Of a DNA stretch of 36,612 nt, positions 9,913 through 19,349 are shown in pieces; the stretch's first letter is position 1; every line of letters starts with the position of its first letter. The translations under genes and the position numbers were made by a program. The notes below the pieces were generated by a model. The model was not told the origin of the DNA and searched no databases. It saw nothing but the letters and a program-made list of their open reading frames with translations. The DNA is taken from assembly GCA_025352845.1 (NCBI GenBank), contig JANXSC010000137.1, positions 1 through 36,612 on the forward strand, in the 5' to 3' direction. This stretch comes from Opitutaceae bacterium (GTDB lineage Bacteria; Verrucomicrobiota; Verrucomicrobiia; Opitutales; Opitutaceae).

Positions 9913-10082
9913 GTGTCCCAATCCGACGAAAGAAAAGCCATGAGCTGCGGCTCCGCCGTCCAAATTGATCCAACAACGCAGCAGCCCCGGCGTCGGCGGC
10001 ATGATCTTTTCTCTCATCCACATCCTCATTATTACCCCCTAATTTTCGCCTGGTTGCGCGAACGCCGGTTGCACTCCACTCC

Positions 10083-11186
10083 ATGATCACATCCCTGCTC
10101 TCTCGTTTCGCCCTTACGCTCGTCGCCGCGTCCATCGCCACCGCGTCCATCGCCACCGCAGCCATTGCGGCCGCGGTTCAATTTCCCAACGCCGCCCAGC
10201 CCCAGCTCGCCGCCACCTCCGACGATCGCGTGTGGCTCGCCTTTGGCCGCGGCCAGGAAATTTATGTCGCCCGCTCCACCGATCAAGGCGCGACCTTTGG
10301 TGAACCCGTCCGCGTCGCCGCGCTGCCGTCGCTCATGCTCGGCCGCCGCCGGGGGCCGCGCATCGCCGCGCACGGCGATCGCGTCACGATCACCGTGATG
10401 GCGGGTGAACTCCTTGCATTTCACTCGAAGGACGCCGGAAAAACGTGGGCCGGCCCCGCCGTCGTCAACGACGTGCCGCGCAGCGCGCGCGAAGGCTTGC
10501 ACGGATTCGCCGCCGCACCCGACGGCCGCCTCTTCGCCACGTGGCTTGACCTGCGAGACATCCCCGGCGCACGCACCCAACTCTTCGGCGCCGAGTCCGC
10601 CGACGGCGGAGCGACGTGGAGCGCCAACCGCCTCGTCTATCGTGCGCCCGCCGGCCAGACCGTGTGCGAGTGCTGCCACCCCTCCGCGCTCTTCAACGCC
10701 CGCGGCGATCTCACCGTGATGTGGCGCAACGGCGTCGACAACGCGCGCGACATGTGGAGCGCGACGCGGCCCGTCGGCACCGCCGAATTTGGCTCCGCCG
10801 CGAAACTCGGCGGCGGCACGTGGCTGCTCAAAGCCTGCCCGATGGACGGTGGCGCGATTTTTTGCGACGGCGACCGCGCGGCGTCGGTTTGGCAGCGCGA
10901 CGGCTCGGTTTATTTTTGTGCCGAAAGCCAACCCGAGCAGCTTCTCGGCAAAGGCACCCAACCCGTGGCGCTCACAACCGCGCAACGCCGCGTCGCCGTC
11001 TGGCAGCAGGGAGCGGATCTGGTGGTGGCCACCCCCGGTGATTCCGCTCCGCCTCGCGTGCTGGCTCGCGGCGCGCGTTTCCCGACGCTCATGGCGATCC
11101 CCGGCACGAACCGCGTGCTCGTCGCCTACGAACGCGTTGCCGATGTGGTCGTCGCGCCACTCGACGCCCCGCTCACCACGCCATGA
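10083..11186 (+). CDS. sialidase/BNR-like beta-propeller protein, Cys-containing
   Basis: Signal peptide; BNR-like ARSTDQGATFGEPV, SKDAGKTWAGP, SADGGATWSA; VCECCHPS and KACPMDGG motifs. Confidence 0.75.
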   Translation: MITSLLSRFALTLVAASIATASIATAAIAAAVQFPNAAQPQLAATSDDRVWLAFGRGQEIYVARSTDQGATFGEPVRVAALPSLMLGRRRGPRIAAHGDRVTITVMAGELLAFHSKDAGKTWAGPAVVNDVPRSAREGLHGFAAAPDGRLFATWLDLRDIPGARTQLFGAESADGGATWSANRLVYRAPAGQTVCECCHPSALFNARGDLTVMWRNGVDNARDMWSATRPVGTAEFGSAAKLGGGTWLLKACPMDGGAIFCDGDRAASVWQRDGSVYFCAESQPEQLLGKGTQPVALTTAQRRVAVWQQGADLVVATPGDSAPPRVLARGARFPTLMAIPGTNRVLVAYERVADVVVAPLDAPLTTP

Positions 11187-11238
11187 GCCCGCGCGCGCCC
11201 GCTGTAAGATTTATGTCCGCACTCCGTCATCCACTATC

Positions 11239-11649
11239 ATGAACATGAAAACCAAAACGATCCACACCCTCCGCCTCGCGTTCGCCCTCGCGGCGACCGT
11301 TTTCTCGACCAGTTCCGCCTCCGCCGCCGAAAGCAAGGACCACGTCAAAAAATCTGCCGCCCCGGCCGCCGCGGGCACGCTCACCCCTGCAAATGCAAAA
11401 ACCGACGCCGCCTGGCTCTCCCAGGCCGTCGCCGCCTACCCGCTCGACGGTTGCGTCGTCTCCGGCGACAAGTTCGACGGCGGTGCGATGGGCAAACCGC
11501 AGGACTACGTTTACAAAACCGCCGGCCAGCCCGACCGCCTCGTGCGGTTCTGCTGCAAAGACTGCGTGAAGGATTTCAACAAGGAGCCCGCCAAGTTCCT
11601 CAAAACGCTCGACGACGCCGCGGTCGCAAAGACCAAAGTCGGAAAATAA
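11239..11649 (+). CDS. small secreted YHS/TRASH-like metal-binding protein, paralogue of 1420-1737
   Basis: YPLDGCVVSGDKFDGGAMG...VRFCCKDCVKDFNKEPAKFLKTLDDA. Confidence 0.75.
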   Translation: MNMKTKTIHTLRLAFALAATVFSTSSASAAESKDHVKKSAAPAAAGTLTPANAKTDAAWLSQAVAAYPLDGCVVSGDKFDGGAMGKPQDYVYKTAGQPDRLVRFCCKDCVKDFNKEPAKFLKTLDDAAVAKTKVGK

Positions 11650-11730
11650 TCCGCCGCGCGTCACGCCTCTCACTCGCGATGCGGCGAACCATCCGTCGCC
11701 GCATCGCCTGCCACCGTTGTTCGTCCCCTC

Positions 11731-13209
11731 TTGCCGATTCCATCCATGCCACCCTCGACCGCCACGCCGCCGGTTCTTCGCAGCAGCTTCCTCGCACTCG
11801 CGCTCGTGCTGCTCGCCGGCTGCGCGACCACCGATCCCAAAGCCACGCTGCCCGCCGTGCAGCAGCAGATCGCCGCGCGCAGCGACCTCACCGTTTCTTG
11901 GCCACTAAACAATGACGAGCGCACTGCGGCCGATGACGCTACGCGCGCCCTGCTCGCCACCGAACTCACCCCCGCCTCCGCCGTCCAAATTGCCCTGCTC
12001 AACAACCGCCGCCTTCGCGCCACGTTTGAGGAACTCGGCGTTTCCCAAGCCGACCTCGCCGCCGCCACGCGCCTCCGCAATCCCACCTTCGCCGCCAGCG
12101 TGCGCTGGCCCGACCAACGCCCGCGCGGCCCCAACGTCGAATTCTCCCTCGTCGCCGATCTCCTCGACGATCTCCTCATCCCTCTCCGCAAAAAAGTCGC
12201 GCGCGAGCAGCTCGCGCAGGCCGGGCGTCGCGTCGCGCACGAAGTCCTCTCGCTCGCGGCCGAGGTGAAGGCCGCCGTCTATACCGCGCAAGCCCGGCAA
12301 CTTTTCGCGGACCGCCTCGCCGCCGTCGCCGAGGTCAACGCCGCCGCCACCGAACTCACGCAGCGCAAATACGACGCCGGCAACATCGGCCGTCTCGATC
12401 TCACCCTGCAACAATTTGCCGCCCGGCAATCGCGGCTCGAGCAGGCCCGCGCCGAAGCCCAGCTCAAGGCCGATCGCGAAAAGGTGAACCGGCTGCTCAG
12501 CCTCACCGGCGCGCAGAACGCTTGGAAAATCGCCCCCGGGCTCCCCGCCCTCCCCGCCCAAGAACCCGCCCTCGACCAGATCGAGACCGTCGCGATCGCG
12601 CAGCGGCTCGACCTTGCGCTGGCCGCGTCGCGCATCGCCCTCGCCGAATCCGCCCTCGCGTTGAAACGCTCGACGCGCCTCCTCCCCGTGGGGCTCAGTC
12701 TCGGCGTCGACATGGAGCGTGAGAGCTCCGGCACACGCCTCACCGGCCCGAAGCTCGAACTCGGCCTGCCGATTTTCGACCAGGGTCAGGCCGAACTCGC
12801 CCGTCTCGGCTCCGAACTGCGCCGCGCCCATGCGAACCACGAGGCCCTTGCCGCGGAAATCCAATCCGAGGTGCGCGAGTCCCGCGACGCCCTGCTCGCC
12901 GCGCGCGCCGCCGTCGACACCTTCACCGAAACTCTCCTGCCGCAGCGCCGCCTGATCCTGCAGGACACGCTGCTTCAGTATAACGCGATGCAGAAAAGCA
13001 GCTACGAGCTGCTCGCCGCGAAAGAGCAGCAGATCCGGGCCGAGCGCGAAAGCATCGAGGCGTTGCGCGACTACTGGATCGCGCGCGTGCAGCTTGAGCG
13101 TGCCCTCGGCGGCAAGTTGCCCGGCGATTCCGCACCACCCGCACCGAAGGCCGAAACTCCGGAAGGGAAAACAAGCGGCAACGAACCAGCCCACCACTCG
13201 CACAAATGA
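11731..13209 (+). CDS. TolC-family outer membrane lipoprotein (second OMF)
   Basis: Lipobox LLAGC; long coiled-coil OMF repeats; 4-nt overlap with downstream multicopper oxidase. Confidence 0.85.
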   Translation: MPIPSMPPSTATPPVLRSSFLALALVLLAGCATTDPKATLPAVQQQIAARSDLTVSWPLNNDERTAADDATRALLATELTPASAVQIALLNNRRLRATFEELGVSQADLAAATRLRNPTFAASVRWPDQRPRGPNVEFSLVADLLDDLLIPLRKKVAREQLAQAGRRVAHEVLSLAAEVKAAVYTAQARQLFADRLAAVAEVNAAATELTQRKYDAGNIGRLDLTLQQFAARQSRLEQARAEAQLKADREKVNRLLSLTGAQNAWKIAPGLPALPAQEPALDQIETVAIAQRLDLALAASRIALAESALALKRSTRLLPVGLSLGVDMERESSGTRLTGPKLELGLPIFDQGQAELARLGSELRRAHANHEALAAEIQSEVRESRDALLAARAAVDTFTETLLPQRRLILQDTLLQYNAMQKSSYELLAAKEQQIRAERESIEALRDYWIARVQLERALGGKLPGDSAPPAPKAETPEGKTSGNEPAHHSHK

Positions 13210-14663
13210 ATCCCTCTCCGCTCTCCCGCCGCGATTTCTTCTCCCTCGCCGGCAGTGCCGCGCTCGCCGTCCCCGCCGCCCGTCTCCTCGCCGCCGACGG
13301 CGAACGCCCCGCGCTCAAGCCGACGAGCACCGGCTCTACGCAACCGTTCGTCCCCGCGTCCGGCCCCTCCGGCTACAAGCCCGTCATCACACCCAACGGC
13401 GCGACGCTTCCGTGGAAAATCGTGGACGGTGTGAAAGTCTTTCACCTCATCCCCGAGCCCGTCACGCATGAGTTCGCCCCCGGTCTCGTCGCCGAGTGCT
13501 GGGGCTACAACGGCCGCGTGCATGGCCCGACGATCGAGGCCATCGAGGGCGACCGTGTGCGCATCTACGTCACGAACCGGCTCGCCGCACCGACGACCGT
13601 GCACTGGCACGGCGTCCTCCTGCCGAGCGGGATGGACGGCGTCGGCGGCGTTTCGCAGAAAGCCATCCAGCCCGGCGAGACGTTCAAGTATGAGTTCACC
13701 CTGCGGCAACACGGCACGCTGATGTATCACTCGCATCACGATGAGATGACGCAGATGCAGCTCGGCATGATGGGCCTCTTCATCATCCACCCGAAGCAGC
13801 CGACTCAGCCGCCACCCGACCGCGACTACGCCATCATGCTCAGCGAATGGAAAATCGAAGTCGGCGCGCGCCGCCCCGATCCCAACGAGATGACGGACTT
13901 CAATGTCTTCACAATGAACGGCCGCAGCTTTCCCGGCACGCAGGCGCTCGTCGCGAAGAAAGGCGACCGCGTCCGCATCCGTCTCGGCAACCTCAGCACC
14001 ATGAGCCACCACGCGATCCACCTGCACGGCTACTATTTCAAAGTCGTCGCCACCGATGGCGGCGAGATTCCCGTCGCCGGCCAGTGGCCCGAGACCACGG
14101 TCCACATGCCGACGGGCAGCACGCGCACCATCGAGTTCGTCGCCGACGAACCGGGCGACTGGGTGATGCACTGCCACATGCTCCACCACGTGATGACCCA
14201 GATGGGCCACAACTTCGGCAACCTCATCGGCATCGACGAAACCGGCCTGAACCAAGCCATCCGCCCGCTCGTGCCCGGCTACATGACGATGGGCGCGACC
14301 GGCATGGGCGACATGGGCGACATGGGGATGGCCGTTCCGCCCAACTCGCTCCCGATGGTCGGTGGCCCCGGTCAATACGACTACATCACGATGGGCGGCA
14401 TGTTCACGATTTTGAAAGTGCGCGAGGAATTGCCCGCCGACGGCTCCGAACCGGAGTGGTATAAATCGCCGCCCGGGACGCTCGCCGAGCCCGCGCCCGA
14501 AGCCGACCTCAAGCGCGACGGCATCGCCTTCGCCGCCGCGACCGCCAAGCTGGAAGCTCGCGGCAAAAAACCGCTCGAACTGTGCGACCCCGCCGCTCCC
14601 GCCGGCAATGCCAGTCCTCTCCTGCGGCAGCCGACGGCACGGGTGAAAATCGCGCTTCAATGA
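13206..14663 (+). CDS. multicopper oxidase with Tat-like signal
   Basis: SRRDFFSLAGSAALAVPAA; HWHGVLLPSG, YHSHHDEM, HHAIHLHGYYF, MHCHMLHHVMTQM copper ligand motifs. Confidence 0.92.
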   Translation: MNPSPLSRRDFFSLAGSAALAVPAARLLAADGERPALKPTSTGSTQPFVPASGPSGYKPVITPNGATLPWKIVDGVKVFHLIPEPVTHEFAPGLVAECWGYNGRVHGPTIEAIEGDRVRIYVTNRLAAPTTVHWHGVLLPSGMDGVGGVSQKAIQPGETFKYEFTLRQHGTLMYHSHHDEMTQMQLGMMGLFIIHPKQPTQPPPDRDYAIMLSEWKIEVGARRPDPNEMTDFNVFTMNGRSFPGTQALVAKKGDRVRIRLGNLSTMSHHAIHLHGYYFKVVATDGGEIPVAGQWPETTVHMPTGSTRTIEFVADEPGDWVMHCHMLHHVMTQMGHNFGNLIGIDETGLNQAIRPLVPGYMTMGATGMGDMGDMGMAVPPNSLPMVGGPGQYDYITMGGMFTILKVREELPADGSEPEWYKSPPGTLAEPAPEADLKRDGIAFAAATAKLEARGKKPLELCDPAAPAGNASPLLRQPTARVKIALQ

Positions 14664-14769
14664 GACCCTTTCAAAACCAATCTGCCCGCAACGCCGGCAT
14701 CCATCGTCACCACCGACCGCAAGGATACCGGTGCACCGGTTGCGCAAAAACCAGCTTGCCCGGTGACCC

Positions 14770-15363
14770 TCAGTGCTTGTGCGCCTGCGCCGGTTCTGAC
14801 GCGTGGGGCTGACCTTCGCGCGCGGGCCCTTCTTTAATGGCGGGGCGCTCCATCAGCGCGCGATAGCGATCCGGCGTGGTCGTCTCCATCTGCCGCACGA
14901 AGGCGGTGAGCGCCCAGAGTTCCTCGTCGTCATGGGAGCCACCGAAGGCGGACATGCCGGTGTCTTTGATCCCGTTCTTGATTATCCAAAACACTTCCGA
15001 ATCGCTCCATTGCATCGTGCGCAGGGCGTCGGCGAGGTCGGGCGCCGCGGGATAAAGCTGCCACGGTTCGGGCTTTTTTCCGGGAGCCCCGTGGCAGGTG
15101 CGGCACATCAGTTCGTAGTGCCCGGCGGCACCCTCCGCCAGCGCGCGGTTCTGCGGATCGAAGTTCGCGGGCACTTTGATATTTCGCGCGTGCGCGACCA
15201 CGGATCGCATCATCACCACGCGGAGAATCTGCTCCACCGGCTTCGCGTGCCGAGTCGTCGCCGCGACATCGTAGAACCCAGAGTAAACGAAGAGCGTTCC
15301 CACAAGGAGCAAGCCGACCACGATGAGCGCCAACTTTCCCAGCACGCGCGGGACTGTTTTCAT
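14770..15363 (-). CDS. membrane-anchored c-type cytochrome
   Basis: N-terminal TM; YELMCRTCHGAPG heme motif; distal Met (GMSAFGG); His-containing tail. Confidence 0.85.
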   Translation of the reverse strand: MKTVPRVLGKLALIVVGLLLVGTLFVYSGFYDVAATTRHAKPVEQILRVVMMRSVVAHARNIKVPANFDPQNRALAEGAAGHYELMCRTCHGAPGKKPEPWQLYPAAPDLADALRTMQWSDSEVFWIIKNGIKDTGMSAFGGSHDDEELWALTAFVRQMETTTPDRYRALMERPAIKEGPAREGQPHASEPAQAHKH

Positions 15364-15364
15364 G

Positions 15365-16816
15365 TCAGTGCGCCATCGCCGCGGCGCGGAGACGGAGAAA
15401 AACCCAAACGCCGACCGGATTTCTGCCGTAGCGCGCGTCGAGAACGGCCGGTTTAAACGAGTAGGTCACCGACGCTCCGAGCCCCAGTTGGTAAGGCTGC
15501 TTCTCCACGAGCTCACGCGTGAGGCCGACGCTCAGTTGCTTCACGCGAATTTTTCTGGCGTCGGGCAACAGCTTCAGTTCCTCGCCCGTTTTCTCGACGT
15601 ATTCCGCCCGGCCGAAGACCGCTATGCGCCCCGCCATATAATTCGATTCGAGCAGCCACGCATTGGTCGGCTCGCGGCCGGTGTCGTTTCGGCCCCACGC
15701 CGCCGTGGTGGCGATGTGCCGGTCGCCGGAAAGTTTGGTCAGGTGCATGAGCGACGCGGTCGTGCGCCACACGTGTTCGCGCGGGTGCAGCTCCTCGGGG
15801 CTCTTCAAATAGCCGTGCGAAACCTGCGCGCTCCAGGCCGCCGAGGGATTCCACGTGAATCGGCCCGAATAGGAATCGAGCTTGGGATGTTCGATATCCC
15901 ACCGATCCTCGTCCGGCTCGCGGCCGTTGAACCACGAACCCTCGAGTTGCCATGTTTTCTGCGCGACGCCGGCGGTGAGCACGCCAAACGCGATGTGCGT
16001 GGAGTCGAGCCAGTGGTGGCTGATCGGCGCGGCGGGATTGTCCATCGCCGACATGCGGTGGGGAAAGGCCGGCGGCCCGAGCGCCGGTTCGCCTGAAGGC
16101 GCGACATAGAGCGAGAGGACGGTGTCTGGATTCACGAGCCGGCGATAGCGCGCGGACAGCTCCATGAAGAAATCGTGCGGATGCTGGCGATCCACGAGCG
16201 GTTGCCCGCGGTAGGCTTCACCGGATTGAAAGAGCAGCGGATAACCCTTCCCGGTGGTCGTGAGCGGTTCTAAGCAGAACATCCCGCGAAACGTCAGCTC
16301 ATCTTCCGCGACGCGGCGCGTCGCCATCAGCATCAGCCAATTGACCGAGTTGAACTGGTCGTCACCACGCGGCCCGGACTGATCGTCATAGGCGAGAAAC
16401 GCATTGTAGTGAGTCATCACCTGCCAGTCCCCCAACATGGAGTGATGCGCGTGCATGGGAGTCGCCTCGGGCTGCCAGGCGGTGCCCGAGGCCTCCTGCG
16501 AGTCGGAGAGCGGGCCGAAGGACATGCTCATTTCGTGGCCCATCGGCAGGCCCATGCCCGCGTGACTCGTCCCCATTTTCATTCCGCCGTGATCGGTTGC
16601 GGGCATGGCCCCGTCGCCTTCGGCCTTTGCTCCGCTGCCGGACGATGGCGTGGAGCCCGCCGGCCGGGGTTGCGACGGCATGACGGGATGTTGGTGCGGG
16701 GTCGCCTGAGCGCGAGCGTCCGCCGTGATCGAGGCGGCCAGGCAACAGAGGAAAAGCACCGACATCACAAACTGTGGGGCTGGAGCGATCCAGCAAAGGT
16801 TAAGACGGCGGTGCAT
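15365..16816 (-). CDS. predicted outer-membrane beta-barrel protein with Met/His-rich N-terminus
   Basis: ATG at 16816 (MHRRLNLCWIAPAPQF...) gives a better start than the 17056 ORF start; DHGGMKMGTSHAGMGLPMGHEMSMSF; amphipathic strand-like remainder. Confidence 0.75.
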   Translation of the reverse strand: MHRRLNLCWIAPAPQFVMSVLFLCCLAASITADARAQATPHQHPVMPSQPRPAGSTPSSGSGAKAEGDGAMPATDHGGMKMGTSHAGMGLPMGHEMSMSFGPLSDSQEASGTAWQPEATPMHAHHSMLGDWQVMTHYNAFLAYDDQSGPRGDDQFNSVNWLMLMATRRVAEDELTFRGMFCLEPLTTTGKGYPLLFQSGEAYRGQPLVDRQHPHDFFMELSARYRRLVNPDTVLSLYVAPSGEPALGPPAFPHRMSAMDNPAAPISHHWLDSTHIAFGVLTAGVAQKTWQLEGSWFNGREPDEDRWDIEHPKLDSYSGRFTWNPSAAWSAQVSHGYLKSPEELHPREHVWRTTASLMHLTKLSGDRHIATTAAWGRNDTGREPTNAWLLESNYMAGRIAVFGRAEYVEKTGEELKLLPDARKIRVKQLSVGLTRELVEKQPYQLGLGASVTYSFKPAVLDARYGRNPVGVWVFLRLRAAAMAH

Positions 16817-16986
16817 GGGAAAAAAATTGGCGATGTCCGTGAAATGGAATGCCCCGCGTGAGGGCAGCGGCTCTTGTTCACCTAGTGACTGAACCGCGGG
16901 TCGCGTATGGGTTCCTTTCAATCCCGATGAAAATCCCGGTGCCATAATCAAGGATTCGGCTTCATCGGCAGACCGAACCGAGATTG

Positions 16987-17041
16987 TGCGCAGTCTTTCC
17001 CAAGAGATGCGCAGCGCAGTGATGAACTGATATGCGATACT
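16987..17041 (+). promoter_or_regulatory. putative AraC-type activated promoter: TGCGCAG direct repeat (21-bp period) plus -10 GATACT
   Basis: TGCGCAG at 16987 and 17008; GATACT at 17036, 28 bp after second repeat; same geometry as 20263-20317. Confidence 0.55.
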
Positions 17042-17054
17042 GCTCACAACACCC

Positions 17055-19244
17055 ATGAAGCGGCTTCTTCGTCACCTTCTCTTCGCGCTCGCGATGGGCT
17101 CTTCCGCGGCTTCGGCTAAACTCGTCGAATACGATCTGACGATTGCCGAACAAACCGTGAATTTCTCGGGACAGCCGGCTCAAGCGATCATGTTCAACGG
17201 AACTCTGCCGGGGCCGACCCTCCGGTTCACCGAAGGCGATACCGCGCGCATCCGCGTGCGGAACGCGCTGCGTGAGGAGACTTCCGTGCATTGGCATGGC
17301 CTCCTCGTGCCGAACGACCAGGATGGCGTGCCCCACGTCAACCGACCGCCGATCATGCCGGGCGAGACGCAGACCTTTGAGTTCACCCTCAAGCAGCACG
17401 GCACCTACTGGTTTCACTCGCACACGGTGTTGCAGGAGCAGCGCGGGATGTTCGGCGCCATCGTCGTCCTGCCGCGCGAGCCGCGCATCCGGGCCGACCG
17501 CGATTATGTGGCCATGCTTTCCGATTGGACCGATGAGGGTCCGGACGAAGTCCTGCGCACCCTCCGCCGCGGCAGCGATTATTATCAGCTCAAAAAAGGC
17601 TCCGTGCAGAGCATCGCCGGCGCTTGGCGGCACGATGCGCTTGGCGCGATGTTCAAGCGCGAGCTTGCGCGGATGCCACCGATGGATTTGTCCGACGTGG
17701 CCTACGACCGCTTCCTTTTTAACGGCCAGCCTGAACACGTGCTCGACGCCAAGCCCGGCGAGGTCGTCCGGCTGCGCCTCGTGAACGCCGCCGCCGCGAC
17801 TTATTTTTATCTCACCTACGCCGGCGGGCCGCTGCGCATCGTGGCGGCGGATGGCAACGACGTGCAGCCGGTCGAAGTCGAACGCTTCCTCTATCCCATT
17901 GCGGAAACCTATGATTTGCTCGTGCCCGTCCCGAGCGACGGTGCGTGGGAATTACGCGCGACGGCGCAGGACGGATCGGGCAAGACCTCGCTTTTCATCG
18001 GCAGCGGTTCACGCCACTTCGCACCCGACGTCCCCAAACCCAATATCTACCAGAGCATGGCTGGAATGACGGAGATGAGCGGGATGCCCTCCACCCAGGA
18101 GAAACCCGTCGCTGCCGCGCGCACCGGCGAAGCAATGGCCGGCATGACCATGCCCGTGGAAAAAACGGCCGCCGCGAGCGCGGATCACCGCGGACACGAA
18201 AAGATGGCTGCCATGCCGGGCATGACGATGCCAGCGACGCCAAAGCCATCCGCATCGGCCGACACCGTAATCCCGATGGGCGGGATGGATGACCCCACGC
18301 GTCCCAACGCTCCCTACGCCAGCCTGCGCGCCCTCACGCCGACCACCCTGCCCGGTGATCATCCCGTGCGCGAAATCACCCTGCGATTGCAAGGCGACAT
18401 GATTCGCTTCGTTTGGTTTCTCGACGGAAAAACCCTCACCGAGGCCGACCTGATTACGATCCGTCGCGGCGAGATCGTCCGGTTCGTGATGATCAACGAG
18501 AGCATGATGCACCATCCGATGCATCTGCATGGTCATTTCTTCCGGGTGTTGAACGGCCAGGGAGAATGGTCGCCGCTCAAACACACGGTCGATTTACCGC
18601 CGATGGCCACGCAGGTCATCGAGTTCGATGCCAACGAAGAGAAGGAATGGTTGTTTCATTGCCACATCCTCTACCATGCGAAAGTCGGCATGGCTCGCAT
18701 CGTGCATTACGAGGGCTCACCGCCGAATCTATTTCTCGCGCACTTGGACAAAACCGAACACGACCCGCGATTCTACTGGGGAGAAGTGCAGGCGTTGAGT
18801 CACATGACCGAGGGTTTCGTGACCGCGCAGAATAATCGCCACGGTCTCACCGCCGCATGGCAGGTCGGCTGGCAACACGTCGAACCCACCGACTACGAGG
18901 CGCAGCTCACCTACGACCGTTACGTGAACAGCTTTTTCAGCGTGTTTGCCGGGGCGGCCGTTGATCGAGAGAGTAATCGCGGCATTCTCGGCGTCCGCTA
19001 TTTGCTCCCGCTCATGTTCCAGTCCACGTCGTGGGTGGACTCCAAGGGCGACCTCCGCATCGACCTCACGCGGCGTTTCCGGCTGACTGATCGCGTTGAA
19101 ATCTTTGGCACCGGCGAATACGACACACGGCGGAAATGGGAAGGCTCTGCCGGCGTGGAATACATCCTCGGCAAACAATTCTCCGTCGTCGGTCGCTGGC
19201 ACTCGGAGTTCGGCTGGGGTGGCGGCCTGTATCTTCGTTTCTAG
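17055..19244 (+). CDS. multicopper oxidase (CopA-like) fused to C-terminal CopB-like outer-membrane barrel
   Basis: HWHGLLVPNDQDGVPH, HPMHLHGHFF, HCHILYHAKVGM; C-terminal GVRYLLPLMFQSTSWVDSKGDLRIDL...VVGRWHSEFGWGGGLYLRF. Confidence 0.9.
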   Translation: MKRLLRHLLFALAMGSSAASAKLVEYDLTIAEQTVNFSGQPAQAIMFNGTLPGPTLRFTEGDTARIRVRNALREETSVHWHGLLVPNDQDGVPHVNRPPIMPGETQTFEFTLKQHGTYWFHSHTVLQEQRGMFGAIVVLPREPRIRADRDYVAMLSDWTDEGPDEVLRTLRRGSDYYQLKKGSVQSIAGAWRHDALGAMFKRELARMPPMDLSDVAYDRFLFNGQPEHVLDAKPGEVVRLRLVNAAAATYFYLTYAGGPLRIVAADGNDVQPVEVERFLYPIAETYDLLVPVPSDGAWELRATAQDGSGKTSLFIGSGSRHFAPDVPKPNIYQSMAGMTEMSGMPSTQEKPVAAARTGEAMAGMTMPVEKTAAASADHRGHEKMAAMPGMTMPATPKPSASADTVIPMGGMDDPTRPNAPYASLRALTPTTLPGDHPVREITLRLQGDMIRFVWFLDGKTLTEADLITIRRGEIVRFVMINESMMHHPMHLHGHFFRVLNGQGEWSPLKHTVDLPPMATQVIEFDANEEKEWLFHCHILYHAKVGMARIVHYEGSPPNLFLAHLDKTEHDPRFYWGEVQALSHMTEGFVTAQNNRHGLTAAWQVGWQHVEPTDYEAQLTYDRYVNSFFSVFAGAAVDRESNRGILGVRYLLPLMFQSTSWVDSKGDLRIDLTRRFRLTDRVEIFGTGEYDTRRKWEGSAGVEYILGKQFSVVGRWHSEFGWGGGLYLRF

Positions 19245-19271
19245 GAACTGCACGGCGGAATTTTCACGCGA

Positions 19272-19291
19272 CGCGGGGTTGACTCCCCGCG
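19272..19291. terminator. GC-rich stem-loop after the CopA-like gene
   Basis: CGCGGGG-TTGACT-CCCCGCG, perfect 7-bp stem; no T-tract. Confidence 0.35.
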
Positions 19292-19349
19292 CGAGAGTGG
19301 GCCTTCACCCCATCGCGGAGGAACTGGAAGCAAGCCATCATGGATGATC

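Noticed and set aside
9913-10082. Possible tiny ORF ending GVGGMIFSLIHILIITP
   Set aside because: No good start codon or ribosome-binding context; may be a remnant only
11905-14747. Long antisense ORFs (11905..13203 -, 432 aa; 13071..14747 -, 558 aa)
   Set aside because: Mirror frames of strong TolC and multicopper oxidase genes in GC-rich DNA; low-complexity Arg/His/Gly composition, no recognisable domain
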